This document shows, piece by piece, positions 1 to 9,858 of a DNA stretch of 64,000 nucleotides; positions within the stretch are counted from its first letter, which is position 1, and each line of letters starts with the position of its first letter. The notes under the pieces are model-generated. The model worked only from the letters and a program-made list of their open reading frames with translations. It had not been told where the DNA came from and ran no database searches. The position numbers and the translations under genes were made by a program. This stretch comes from Sacculina carcini. Taxonomy: Eukaryota; Arthropoda; Thecostraca; Sacculinidae. The DNA lies in the NCBI GenBank assembly GCA_916048095.2, contig OU696574.1, positions 64,501 through 128,500 of the forward strand. The letters are read 5' to 3'.

Positions 1-1451
1 ACCATAAAAGAGGATTAATCACAGCAGATGCAACTCTTCTATATCCAAATAGCTCGTGGTGGAGCTGAAAGTCGTTTACAGTGGCATCCACAGCAACTGG
101 TGATGCGAACCACGCCTGAGCGCATAGCAAAGACGCAAACATCGTCATTCTTTGCAGCTGATCATTCACATCGCTGCCTATCTCCAAGTGCCCCTGAACA
201 TATATAATATAAGAAAGTAGATAATCTCTAACATTCAACGGGCGTGATGACATGCTCCAGGACGCAAGAAGAGAGAACTACGCCTAGGTTTAACACCCAG
301 GACAAGAAGAGTGAGCTGCTCGATCTCTCGCTAATTATCTCTCACCCACTCGCTGATTGCTAATGGGTACTTGACTGTTGACTGTAAATTATCATTTTAA
401 CAAATGTATTTCCTCTATTATGAATTCACACTTGATTTTATTTACAGACAAATTTATAAAAACATTGTCTGTAAAACACCCCTTGAATTCATTCGAAATA
501 TAAGTACCACAAAAAGGAGCAGTTGAAAATCAAAATATAAGGCTTTGATGGCAAATATTAACGGCACATATGCTTAATTTGGTGAAGAGAACGAGGCATA
601 CTCACAGCCACGACGAAGATGAGTCGATCCACAGTCGAACACAATCAAGTAATTCATTTAATGATTCAAACGGTGACTTCTATATTCAGATCAATGGTAG
701 CAGTGAATAATGCGTTTGCATAAATAGTTATATTTCTGAGCAGTGTATGACGTGATTTTGCCTGCCAGTGTGTTTGCATGTCTGTGTGTACACGTAAATC
801 ACACGTGCTAAATTTGAAGATGTGTGTGTGTTTGCGTGATGTGCGTGTAATTTTGGTCACAATTGATTGTCACATGTGAGTTATGTTACAAGCCAAATCA
901 CAAAATTCCCTCCCTTTCTACATGTGACCAGTACACACACGCATATGAATGTCGACTGACTGAAATTGGGCGATTTCACAACTGGTTGTATTTTAACGCT
1001 TTTTTGGTATAAATAATTTATGGATACTTTAATGAGTGTTATGATATTAATCCTTACATTTCGGCACATGTTTTATTACTAGGGTATATTCTACTTTTAG
1101 TGCACCATTTGCTAGTTATAAACCAAATACCACTGAAACGTGGTAATCTTAAAATTTTCAATTAGATTCGCGACCCTTAAATATTATTTTGCGGTGTTTA
1201 CTTTGATTCCATTGAGCTCAGCGTCGTTCAAGGCATGGGAAAAACTTGCGCCACCCAAATTACCAGCAATTTTGGGAAAAATGAGCAACCCTAAGATTCA
1301 TGCTGTATATTTAGGCAAAACACGAGTGACTATCACTCGTAATGACTTGCTTTCAAATAATTTAAAATGTAAAAATATAAGGCATCGTAAGTTTCTAACC
1401 TGAGACTCAATTTTCTGTGCCAAGAAAATATTCGTAATACAAAATACTGCA
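1..1451. other. No gene recognised
   Basis: I see no convincing coding region on either strand. The open frames here are short, AT-rich and resemble no family I know. The stretch lies beyond the 3' end of the TEX9-like gene and may hold its downstream flank or introns of an unseen neighbour. Confidence 0.5.
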
Positions 1452-1457
1452 TTTAAT
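1452..1457 (-). terminator. Candidate poly(A) signal of the TEX9-like gene
   Basis: Read on the minus strand this is ATTAAA, the commonest variant of AATAAA. It lies 27 bases beyond the TEX9-like stop codon. No AATAAA occurs nearer, so this is the best candidate, but the very short 3' UTR it implies is only inferred. Confidence 0.4.
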
Positions 1458-1483
1458 AAAAAATAAAACTTCAGCATTGAACC

Positions 1484-2437
1484 CTACGACGATTCCAAAT
1501 CAGATCCAATAGTTTTCAGAAACTCAGCCTCGGAAATCTGTAGAAGCTTGGCAGCCTGAAGATGAAGTTTCTGTTTTTTCAAAACATCTATCAGCCTCAT
1601 TTGTGTTTTGAAGCCAACCACCAGTTGTTGGTTGTGCCTATGCAACCGCTGTTTATCGGCCTCCAAGCGTTTGGTGCATTCGTTGAATTCGCGGCGCTGC
1701 TCAATCAGTTTACGTTCCAGCTCCTGCACCTGTGCAGTTAGCTTGGTCACTTGTTGTTGCGCCCTATCTAGCCTCACCTGCTGCTGAGACTGAACTTTGC
1801 AGGAACACTGTACCTTTCTCTCATTAGTAGAGCACAATTTCTCCATTTGGACAACTTTTGAGCGACCCTGAGCGCATTCCAGTCGTGAACTTTCGAGAGC
1901 TCGAGATAGATTGTCGATGCGGGAGGATTGATTATCAGTGCAACTGCGCAAATTGATAGAGTTATCATGATAACATTTCAATTTGTTTGTCAATTCAGCC
2001 TTTTCCTTGTGCAGCACAGTCAACTCATTTTTCAATCGCTCTTGCTCTTTGGAGGCGGCCAGAAAGGACGTGCGATAGAAGGCGACCTGCGTCTTGACAT
2101 CAGCACTGCCAATAGCACCGGCAATACCACTGTCCGTCTCTGTCAAGGGCGAATCGCTATCGCATAAAACCGACACGGGCGTCGGCTGGTAGTCTCGCTC
2201 TTCACATTGAGCTTGATGTTTCTGCTCGATGAACAAGACATTGTCATCTGTGCTGCTGTGACCTTCATCAGAAGAGCTGATAGAACCACAATCGACAACA
2301 GATTCATCGACCTGATCTTGCAGCGCAGATTGAGCGTGTGCAATTATACAGGCAGCCTTTACTTTGAGGGATTCGTTCAGTCTTCGGTAATATTGATGTG
2401 TGTGTTGCTCTTGAGCCTCACAAGATGAATCATCCAT
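1484..2437 (-). CDS. TEX9: TEX9-like coiled-coil protein
   Basis: A 317-residue protein resembling TEX9 (testis-expressed 9; 391 residues in human), a coiled-coil protein linked in the literature to centriolar satellites and spermatogenic or ciliated cells. The strongest match is the C terminus: the GFKTQMRLIDVLKKQK block followed by LHLQAAKLLQ and EAEFLK aligns closely with the end of vertebrate TEX9. Near the N terminus YYRRLNESLKVKA matches the conserved EEYKRLN segment. Between them is an acidic, serine-rich linker (about residues 40-110) and a long heptad-rich coiled coil (about 130-300). I start at the ATG at 2437, which begins just inside the conserved N-terminal motif. The longer reading from 2491 runs through a TG-rich pyrimidine tract ending in ttcag directly before this ATG, which looks like a 3' splice site, so a 5' UTR intron is likely. 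Confidence 0.82.
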   Translation of the reverse strand: MDDSSCEAQEQHTHQYYRRLNESLKVKAACIIAHAQSALQDQVDESVVDCGSISSSDEGHSSTDDNVLFIEQKHQAQCEERDYQPTPVSVLCDSDSPLTETDSGIAGAIGSADVKTQVAFYRTSFLAASKEQERLKNELTVLHKEKAELTNKLKCYHDNSINLRSCTDNQSSRIDNLSRALESSRLECAQGRSKVVQMEKLCSTNERKVQCSCKVQSQQQVRLDRAQQQVTKLTAQVQELERKLIEQRREFNECTKRLEADKQRLHRHNQQLVVGFKTQMRLIDVLKKQKLHLQAAKLLQISEAEFLKTIGSDLESS

Positions 2438-3000
2438 ATCTGAACACAACACAAACACACACATGCAGACACGCACAAGTTTCGCTTTCATTCAATTTTA
2501 TCACATACGTTACTGAGTTCGCACTCAAGTATAGTTGTAGCGCATACACCACATACACAAATGGCGCATCAATACATTGTGCTTCCCAGAATCCACTCAC
2601 GCAAATCCAGACTCAAAATCCCTTTTCACACACATAACCATTTACAAGCACATACATCACATTGGTTATGAATGGTTATGAATGACTACGTGGTGTATGT
2701 GGTTGTAAATGGTAACCATCCACAAAAGTACACGTCAGCAAAAAATGTCACCGAAAATGAGCTGAAAAAAGTAAGAAATCGACAAAAATATGTATATGAT
2801 ACAACACACGCAAACATAATATTATATATCACAATGACACAATGTACGACAAACCAGAGCGGAAACAAAACTAAACTTTAACGCCGAAATCGTCCTAAAA
2901 ACAACAAGAAACCCGCAGTTGAGAAGTATAGAAACAAAAAAGTAATCGAATACATATCAAAACTGCGTTGTTTTATACATCAACACTATTCCACTATGAA
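2438..3000. other. Intergenic: TEX9 upstream region and HMGXB4 3' flank
   Basis: The two minus-strand genes are arranged head to tail with about 560 bases between them. A TG-rich acceptor-like tract (2438-2470) suggests a 5' UTR intron of the TEX9-like gene. I see no separate gene and no canonical AATAAA for the HMGXB4-like gene. Confidence 0.45.
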
Positions 3001-4293
3001 TCAAAGTCCTGGCATAAAATAAGCCACATTATCAAGCATTTCCGATAGTTGCTGTCGAGGACAAACAGATAATTGGGGAACGTGGCGAGTGAGCGCAGTG
3101 AGAGGCACGAGTGCACATAGTGCAGAATCTAGCACAACAGACAACGCTCCCGACACAGCAATGCGACCCTCTCTTTCGCACAACTTACGACCGACCACGC
3201 TCAGAGACTCCCCTAGAAGCAATAGGTGAGCCGCCAGGTCCAGGGGCTCAGTGCTAGTAGACGATGTGTTGTTGGTCAGAGATGAAGCGACTGTGTCGGT
3301 TTGATGGCGAGAGGATGCCCAGCGACCCGTCGACTTCATTTTGGCGCAGCCGCTGAGAGTCGCGCCGGTTGGTGGGCCGCAGCTCAAGCCATCGCTGTCG
3401 ACAACACCGCTAGCGGCAGCCGCAGCTGACCTGTTCAACCGCTGAGCTTTGCGTTTGTAGCTGAACTTTTTCGCTTCTGACAAACTATTCCACATGGCGC
3501 CCAATCGTTTGTTGATTTGTGCAAAATCCATGTGAGGGTTTTGTTGAATGGCAGACTCCCGCATTTCGCTGGCCCACAACAAATACGCAGACATACGACT
3601 GGACTGCTGTTTGGCCGATTTAGCGCGGACGCTGGAGTTGGGATGGTGTTCAACGGCATCGTCATGATCTGACATTGCTCCACGACCGCCAGCTCGTCTC
3701 ACACTTGGCACAGTGCCAACAAGCTCGTCATTGATTGGTGAGAGCGACTCGCCAGCCTCGCCGCACTCAATATTAGCAGTCGATGTTTCGCACTCGTCGT
3801 CGTCATCGTCGTTGGCCACCATAATGAGATTGGACAATTCGTCTTCGTCCTCGGACTCTGGCAGACCCAACGTAGAATCGAGAGCATTGTGGTGCGTCTG
3901 CTCATGGACTGCTGGTGAGTCACTCACTCTTTCAGCAGTCACATCATGCTCCTGCGATATGGGCCATTGCTGAGATTCGTACGTCAAAGTGTCACAGGTC
4001 ACGTCAACTTCACTTGCAACATTTTGCACACATTGCAAGTGAGATTGATGCAATGATCGCAGTGAGTCACATGCATTCGTGTGCCCAACAAGGTTAGCAG
4101 GTTGAGTGCACGTGTCACTCTCTGTCACACACCAACTTTCACCAGACACACCAGCAGACTGAGTCGCCGTGAAATCGTTCTGCTGCAGTTCTTGAGTGTC
4201 ATCTCTGTCCTCATATAGGTATTCGTCACTCGTAGTAAATGCGAGTTGTCGAGAAGATTCGCTACTATCAACATCAAAGAATGAAGAATTCAT
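3001..4293 (-). CDS. HMGXB4: HMGXB4-like HMG-box protein
   Basis: A 430-residue nuclear protein with one HMG box (about residues 230-290: MSAYLLWASEMRE, HMDFAQINKRLGAMW, KKFSYKRKAQRLN) and a separate C-terminal block of about 80 residues (LDLAAHLLLLGESLS, AVSGALSVVLDSALCAL, LDNVAYFMPGL). That second block is diagnostic. It aligns with the C terminus of vertebrate HMGXB4 (HMG2L1), a DNA-binding regulator connected with Wnt signalling and smooth-muscle transcription, about 600 residues long in human. The N-terminal half is acidic and Ser/Thr-rich, with an Asp run near residue 160. The open frame extends to 4323 but begins there with TTG; the first ATG, at 4293, has G at -3 and is my start. An upstream coding exon cannot be excluded. 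The gene is uninterrupted here. Confidence 0.88.
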   Translation of the reverse strand: MNSSFFDVDSSESSRQLAFTTSDEYLYEDRDDTQELQQNDFTATQSAGVSGESWCVTESDTCTQPANLVGHTNACDSLRSLHQSHLQCVQNVASEVDVTCDTLTYESQQWPISQEHDVTAERVSDSPAVHEQTHHNALDSTLGLPESEDEDELSNLIMVANDDDDDECETSTANIECGEAGESLSPINDELVGTVPSVRRAGGRGAMSDHDDAVEHHPNSSVRAKSAKQQSSRMSAYLLWASEMRESAIQQNPHMDFAQINKRLGAMWNSLSEAKKFSYKRKAQRLNRSAAAAASGVVDSDGLSCGPPTGATLSGCAKMKSTGRWASSRHQTDTVASSLTNNTSSTSTEPLDLAAHLLLLGESLSVVGRKLCEREGRIAVSGALSVVLDSALCALVPLTALTRHVPQLSVCPRQQLSEMLDNVAYFMPGL

Positions 4294-4894
4294 TTCCACC
4301 CAGAAATACTCAGTTTCACACAAATATCACCAACTCAGAAGCCTAAAAACAAAACGATGCATGAATGTATGACTAAAATTCGTAATACGCACTAAACTAT
4401 TATACAATGTTTATATGGACGACAAAAAACGTACGACTCATTTACATTTAATCAAATAATAAAATCAATTATAAATTGACTAGTGCTTCAACGATTTCAA
4501 GTCCGCACCTAAAAACCTTAGCGAATGCAAAACAAGCAAAACACACTTCCTTGTATCACCAAAGTCCTTGTTTTCCATATATACTAGAGGAAGATCCACA
4601 CATTGAACGGTCTTAACTATTATATAAACTACAATTCGACTGTCTCGCTGATTGGCGTCATTGCGTTCGGATTGTGGAAATCAAATGTACAAAAGTCAGC
4701 GACTGATTTTTGCGCAAAAACCAGTCATATTATATCATAGAAGCATTCATTTTGGCGGTTTAAATTAATTAAGGGCATACTGATTAACGAACTACTCGCA
4801 TTATATTGAATTGAACGGCCCCTTTCAACAAAGTAGAGCCGAATATACAGAGAAAATGTATGCATTGGAGAAAAAAGGTGTATTAAAAGCAGGC
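4294..4894. other. HMGXB4 upstream region
   Basis: About 600 AT-rich bases between the HMGXB4-like start and the foldback element. It probably contains the promoter and 5' UTR. No coding region or distinctive motif was recognised. Confidence 0.4.
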
Positions 4895-5919
4895 TGACTT
4901 GTCTTTTAGGGTGTATATTAGTGACATCTGGTGGCAAAAAATTGAACCACAAACGGGCAGCCTTTTCAGCCTATATTTTGGCGCATTTTGTCGTTTTTCG
5001 CAACGTTTGTCCGTTTATTTCGTAACACTTGCAAAATGCGCCAGTTTCTGAGCACGCTTATTTGTTTTTCGCCTGTTGGAAGTTATTTGGTTGGTTATTT
5101 GCACTTTTTTCTGGTTTTATATTTCTGTGTGCCTTTCCCTCTGTATGTTTTTACCCTCTAATAATTTCTATGCACGCGTATTTGTTTCCGCTTGTTGGCC
5201 GTTGCCTGGTTATTTGGTTGGTTATTGATTGGTTTGCCTTTCCATTTGTATGTTTAATCTCTGAACATTTATAAGCATGCGCATTGGTTTTCCGCTTGTT
5301 GGGAGTTATTTGCACTTTTCATGTTTTTCAAGTTTGTTTTGTATTCCTGTGTGCCCTTGCTTCAGTTGTTCATATTTTCCATTTTTTAATTTCGTGTGCT
5401 TTACTAAATACATGGTGTTTGTTGCCTGTGTTTCTGGTGGTGGATGTTTTCTGTTTTATCGGGTCACGTGGTGGTGGTATCATGCAGCAATTATGAAATG
5501 GCACCTAGTGGACGTCCATCAGCCTCCAGATGTATTGTACCTACCACAGAAATGATGAGCGATACACAGATTGGAGAAGTGTTCAATATAGTTGGTCTTG
5601 TCATCGCAATGGCCTAACCTAACCTAGCCTAGTGCAAATAGCCCACCAAATAAATACAATAAAACCCAAAAACAGAAAAAACGTGCAAATAACCAACCAA
5701 ATAACTCCCAACAAACAAAAAACAAACACGCGTGCACAGAAATGGAGTTTATAGCACTCGTAGACTAAAAAAGACACAAACGAAAAAAGTAATCGAAAAC
5801 GGACAAACGGAGCGTAAAATGACAAAATGCGCCCAATTATAGGCGGAAAAGGTTGCCAGCGTGTAGTTCACTTTTTTGCCACCAGATGTCACTAATAAAA
5901 CACCCTAAAAGACAAGTCA
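4895..5919. mobile_element. Foldback/MITE-like element with long inverted repeats
   Basis: The first roughly 120 bases (from TGACTTGTCTTTTAGGGTG at 4895) reappear inverted at the right end (to 5919), sharing the TTAGTGACATCTGGTGGCAAAAAA block, the GGCGCATTTTGTC block and GTTTGTCCGTTT. Weaker inverted similarity continues inward on both sides (to about 5120 and from about 5636). The interior holds three or four imperfect direct copies of a unit containing TGTTGGNAGTTATTTG. No transposase frame is present. I found no clear target-site duplication, so the outer limits are approximate. The structure fits a non-autonomous foldback or MITE-like DNA element. Confidence 0.7.
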
Positions 5920-6440
5920 ACCAAGAGCATGTAATTTACAATTCCTCTGTCGCATAATTTGGCTCGTTTTTCTGACATTTCCCAAACCAGTAAATCAATA
6001 ATGCATTTAAAAACAATATAAAAACAAGATGCTCAAAAACAATACAATGGTGCATTAAAAATGGTTTGATATATTGAAAACCAGTTTGTACCCGTTGAAT
6101 TTTTGTTCTCACAAGTAGCAAGATAAATTTCTTTGACCAAACTAAATTGCTCCTAAAAGTTCACATTTAGTCATAGCGTCACACCCTAGCTGGGGTTATA
6201 AACTCAGTTCGGTCCAAAGAACAATTTCAGCTATTTACCGCTTTGGCATTTTCAAAATAAAATCAACCACAAACGGCAACAAAACAGTAACGATAAAATA
6301 CCGACACTGATGGAGAATAATTTGAAATACAAAAATTGGAGTAAACACGAGATAAAAAATATATTTACAGGCGCCATAGCAAATATACTAAACTGAGATA
6401 CCAAACCTTTCGAACAGAGACTGCAATAAAACAAACGAAT
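5920..6440. other. Intergenic, no gene recognised
   Basis: AT-rich sequence between the foldback element and the LTR retrotransposon. It has no open frame resembling a known family. Confidence 0.4.
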
Positions 6441-6445
6441 GTAAT

Positions 6446-6734
6446 TGAAATCCTTTTGTTCAGTTTTCGCTATATTTAATATAAAAATACACAATGAATA
6501 ACGACAACTATCTCCTAATACAACAAATTACAGCGACAATCATTCCATACTCCACACTACACTTCTTACTTCAGCCAACTAAACTCGCTCATCTCGCGAC
6601 ATTGTTGATTGCTGGTTGCTATAGCAACCATCATACACGCAGCAAATCCATACATACAATGAAACAAATATGAACGCACAAACAATTGGAAGCGATTAAT
6701 TGAACAGTTAACAATACAAGAAATAGTAAATACA
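6446..6734 (-). repeat. 3' LTR
   Basis: A 289-bp terminal repeat matching 10,441-10,729 without a difference that I can see. It lies just beyond the pol stop codon and contains the X-box-like palindrome at 6613-6630. Confidence 0.93.
6613..6630. promoter_or_regulatory. X-box (RFX)-like palindrome in 3' LTR
   Basis: An 18-bp perfect palindrome, TGGTTGCTATAGCAACCA. Its central 14 bases fit the X-box consensus RYYNYYATRRNRAC at every position, the binding site of RFX factors that drive ciliary and testis genes. The match is direct; binding is inferred. An alternative reading is a simple hairpin. Confidence 0.5.
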
Positions 6735-6744
6735 CGCCCTCCTG
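6735..6744 (-). other. Polypurine tract of the retrotransposon
   Basis: On the minus strand, CAGGAGGGCG directly precedes the 3' LTR. It is purine-rich, short and in the expected place for plus-strand DNA priming. The pol stop codon (TGA) lies ten bases upstream. Confidence 0.55.
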
Positions 6745-6753
6745 ATCTCAAAA

Positions 6754-9700
6754 TCAATATGCATATTCCTGTAACCATCTTGGCGGTCTCCTTGTTCTGG
6801 CCGATCTGCGTGGATTGACATCTACGCGAACTTCAGAAACATCGCTCTCATCAACAGAAGCATCATCCACGTCACTATCATCTAAAAGTGTGTGCCATCT
6901 TGCTTCTGTATTCCTCGCTGCCTGCGCATCTCTGTCAATTGTGTCGCGACAGGTGGCATCACTTTCGCCATCAGCACGCACATCTAGAATATGTCGTGGC
7001 ATCCCGTCGACTTCTACATTGTTTGCGGATATTATACCTGTGATTCTTCCTTTCATCCATTTAGACGTACATCTAGCATTGGGAGGCTTGACTAGTACTT
7101 TTTGTCCAACCCTATATCTACACGCGGTGTCAGTCTCCAGTAGTTTCGGCTCAGATCGGGGATGCCTCCATTGATAATTGTAAATAGATGAACTCGGTGA
7201 AATACTCAGGTTTCCAGTGTCATGCACGGCTAAATTATAGTAAAACACCGCATCTAATGGTGATCCTCCCGTTCTTGCTGCAGCACGCTTAATCGTCCGG
7301 TGGTTCCGTTCAACAATGCCGTTCCCCGACGGTCGATAAGCGGCACGAAATCTTCGTCGAACATTCCATTTTCGACATAAGTTCTCGAGTTGACTGGATC
7401 TGAAAGTCCTGCTGTTATCGATCAAAATTTCTGACGGAGGCCCTCGTTCTGTGAATATCTGCTCCAGGTTGTCTACAACGTCTCTCGAGTTCTCTGAGCC
7501 GACTTGTCTCCAGATTGCGAAGCGACTAGGACCACAGTCAACCACAGTTAAGTAGCATCGACCCTGATAATGAGTGGTATCCACTGACAATCGCAACCAA
7601 TTCTTGTCAACATTCAGATTTCCAGTCTCGTGTCGTGCGGGCGCAGGATCTACCATACGACATTGGGCGCAATTTCTCACACATCGCTCGACATCATCTT
7701 TAGTCACATCATTCCTCACTAATCTTGCTAGCTGTAAGGTCCTATTGACACCGAAATGGTGATCTTGATGAAGAACATCAACAGATACAGCACATAATCC
7801 ACTATTTAACTTTCCAGGTTCAGTTTTCGTTACTCTACTTTTACTCGTTAACCACCTTTTTCCGACTCTGGTCATCGCATCGGCCTTGTTCAAACTAGAA
7901 GGAACAAAAGAGACAGTAACCACCAAATTCAATTCCGCGACTAAATCTTTCAAAACGGAGAGTCTTCTTTTCACTAAGATTTCCGACATTCCAGTCACCT
8001 TTATTCTTTGATCGCCCTCCAGCGTTGACTTCACCCACCTCATAACAGTCACAGAATCAGTCATAATTTCAATCTTCTTGAGGTTCCACTTCAAAGCAAG
8101 ATTTAAACCCTTTAGTACCGCATCCAGTTCAGCTAAGTTAATATGTTGACAATCGTCACCCTTTCGGAGCCATGCCGCATCTTCCACTCTGTAGTCTCCG
8201 ATTTCTAACACAACACCCACAGCCAAGCTGCTCGCATCGCACCATGCACGACCTTCACTGGTGGACGAAACGCAAAATTTTCCCTTCACTGGATCGTCTG
8301 TTTCAATCCTATTAAGCAATTCTTTCAACATGTTCACAGCCGTACTTCCAATTTCATCATCCCATCTGCGACCCTCACATGCTCTCTTAATAAAACTGCA
8401 AGCCACTCTGGCCCACCCACACACAGGATAGTGGCCAACAATCTTCCCACAAATCGCAAATAACTCCCGTCGACTCAAATAGTCATTCACATCAGCAACT
8501 TGAGGAAGCTTGTTGCCTCTACCGAACCAAAGCTCTCCTTTATCGTTATTTTTCAGCGCTAACCCCAATACGCGACCACCATTCAGCTCTTCTGGCGGCT
8601 TCGCCACCAGCCCAAATCGAGAAAGATGTTCGACAACACTCTCAGCTGAAATAACGTTCTCATCTACGATGACATCATCAATATAGCAGTCTGTAGCCTC
8701 CTTCACCCTTTCGTCCTGTTCTAACACCTTCTTCACAATCTTGGTCATTATTTTTGGCGCACTTGATAGACCGAAGCCAAGTCTTGTAAGGTAATACAAA
8801 ACTCCTCGAAACATCACGCGCTGGTATGGCCATAAACTCTCATCTACTCTCACTTGTAAATATGCTGACTGGAGATCAACAATCTTGAGATTATCAGACA
8901 TTCGTCGCCAATGTCGGAGAGTTTCGGGACAAACTGCAGCGTCAACACCAGGATTGCTCTCTACCGATTTGTTGACCTCACGAAAATCCATTACTGGTCT
9001 CACTTTGTCTTTATTTTCGTGAACGACGGCCATCAATGGAATTATCCCTTTCCTGTCACGCTGATTCTCACATCTTTTCAACCAGCCTTTCTCAATCCAT
9101 GAACATATTTCATTTTCCATTCTCGCAGTCACCTGTTCCGATCTAGCGGTATCATAGTAGGCAATCTGATTCTTAGTCACAGCAGGTTGATTGTTCTTCC
9201 AAAACCACTTGACCACCCATGAAATCCCATCAAATTCGGCAGAAAAATCGCTGTCGTTTATCTTAATGCGACCTCGTGAATGACTTGCCGGTCTTAATAT
9301 TTTCTTCTCTCCCGTAGCACACTGCACAACCTTATGAATGTTTGACGTCGGCACCACAGACTCATTATTCATCACTTCTTCGAACACGATTTCCTCATTT
9401 CTCCATCTAAATCCCCCAGTAGCCCTGACAAAATCCATACCGGCAATCACATCCACACCAGGAATTAATCTACCCATAACGGTGCACTCTAGTTCAACGT
9501 TCCTTCCTCGAATGTCCAACGAAATTCTTGTGCTTCCCAGAGTAGTCACCATTTTCCCGTCAACGCCATATAACACTCCTGCTCTCACATGATACTTTGG
9601 CACAACCCAACACCCAACGACCGACTTTGTGCACCCAGTATCCAATAATACTCGAACTGGCTTTCCATTCACTGCACCAACAAGTATAGGTAGCGCCTTT

Positions 9701-9858
9701 ATAGATGACTCGGAGGAACTTCCGGCGCAGAAACTCCTCCACTCACGTTTCCCGGAGCATTGGGACACATCCTGGCCATATGACCTTCTTTCTGACATAA
9801 CCAGCAACTGATATTCGGTTTCAGCCTGCAGAATCTCATCATGTGTGGTCCACCACAT
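6754..9858 (-). CDS. Pol polyprotein (PR-RT-RNase H-IN)
   Basis: An open frame of 1,034 codons. In order it contains an aspartic protease (LLDTGCTKSVVG, about residue 72), reverse transcriptase (VRPVMDFREVNK; LVDLQSAYLQV-type block; catalytic YIDD near residue 393), RNase H (WCDASS, INLAELDAV, MTDSV, supplying the D-E-D residues) and integrase (an HHCC zinc region ending CVRNCAQC, then the SVDTTH, ILIDNSRTF and GNGIVERNH segments carrying D, D and E). No chromodomain is seen. No catalytic residue that I can judge is missing. The ATG at 9858 is probably not the real start. The frame lies -1 to gag and overlaps it by 160 bases, with a slippery site at 9753-9747, so Pol is most likely made as a Gag-Pol fusion by ribosomal frameshifting. 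In that case the Pol-specific part begins near 9750. Confidence 0.93.
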   Translation of the reverse strand: MWWTTHDEILQAETEYQLLVMSERRSYGQDVSQCSGKREWRSFCAGSSSESSIKALPILVGAVNGKPVRVLLDTGCTKSVVGCWVVPKYHVRAGVLYGVDGKMVTTLGSTRISLDIRGRNVELECTVMGRLIPGVDVIAGMDFVRATGGFRWRNEEIVFEEVMNNESVVPTSNIHKVVQCATGEKKILRPASHSRGRIKINDSDFSAEFDGISWVVKWFWKNNQPAVTKNQIAYYDTARSEQVTARMENEICSWIEKGWLKRCENQRDRKGIIPLMAVVHENKDKVRPVMDFREVNKSVESNPGVDAAVCPETLRHWRRMSDNLKIVDLQSAYLQVRVDESLWPYQRVMFRGVLYYLTRLGFGLSSAPKIMTKIVKKVLEQDERVKEATDCYIDDVIVDENVISAESVVEHLSRFGLVAKPPEELNGGRVLGLALKNNDKGELWFGRGNKLPQVADVNDYLSRRELFAICGKIVGHYPVCGWARVACSFIKRACEGRRWDDEIGSTAVNMLKELLNRIETDDPVKGKFCVSSTSEGRAWCDASSLAVGVVLEIGDYRVEDAAWLRKGDDCQHINLAELDAVLKGLNLALKWNLKKIEIMTDSVTVMRWVKSTLEGDQRIKVTGMSEILVKRRLSVLKDLVAELNLVVTVSFVPSSLNKADAMTRVGKRWLTSKSRVTKTEPGKLNSGLCAVSVDVLHQDHHFGVNRTLQLARLVRNDVTKDDVERCVRNCAQCRMVDPAPARHETGNLNVDKNWLRLSVDTTHYQGRCYLTVVDCGPSRFAIWRQVGSENSRDVVDNLEQIFTERGPPSEILIDNSRTFRSSQLENLCRKWNVRRRFRAAYRPSGNGIVERNHRTIKRAAARTGGSPLDAVFYYNLAVHDTGNLSISPSSSIYNYQWRHPRSEPKLLETDTACRYRVGQKVLVKPPNARCTSKWMKGRITGIISANNVEVDGMPRHILDVRADGESDATCRDTIDRDAQAARNTEARWHTLLDDSDVDDASVDESDVSEVRVDVNPRRSARTRRPPRWLQEYAY
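9693..9753 (-). promoter_or_regulatory. -1 ribosomal frameshift signal (slippery site + pseudoknot)
   Basis: Read on the minus strand, the gag codons pass through G_GGA_AAC (9753-9747) in exactly the frame needed for a -1 slip onto GGG_AAA, the pol frame. After a six-base spacer, bases 9740-9729 (GGAGGAGTTTCT) pair with 9723-9712 (GGAAGTTCCTCC), giving nine Watson-Crick and three wobble pairs. The five-base loop GCGCC (9728-9724) is perfectly complementary to GGCGC at 9697-9693, so an H-type pseudoknot can form. The gag stop (9701-9699) sits in the 14-base third loop. The heptamer is one used by several retroviruses. Folding and function are inferred. The near-zero first loop would need the last wobble pair of stem 1 to open. 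Confidence 0.85.

Noticed and set aside
4294-4323. HMGXB4 N terminus extended to 4323
   Set aside because: The extension begins with TTG. The first ATG is at 4293.
9856-9858. ATG at the start of the pol frame as the real Pol initiation codon
   Set aside because: It lies inside gag, and the frameshift cassette 105 bases downstream explains Pol expression better.
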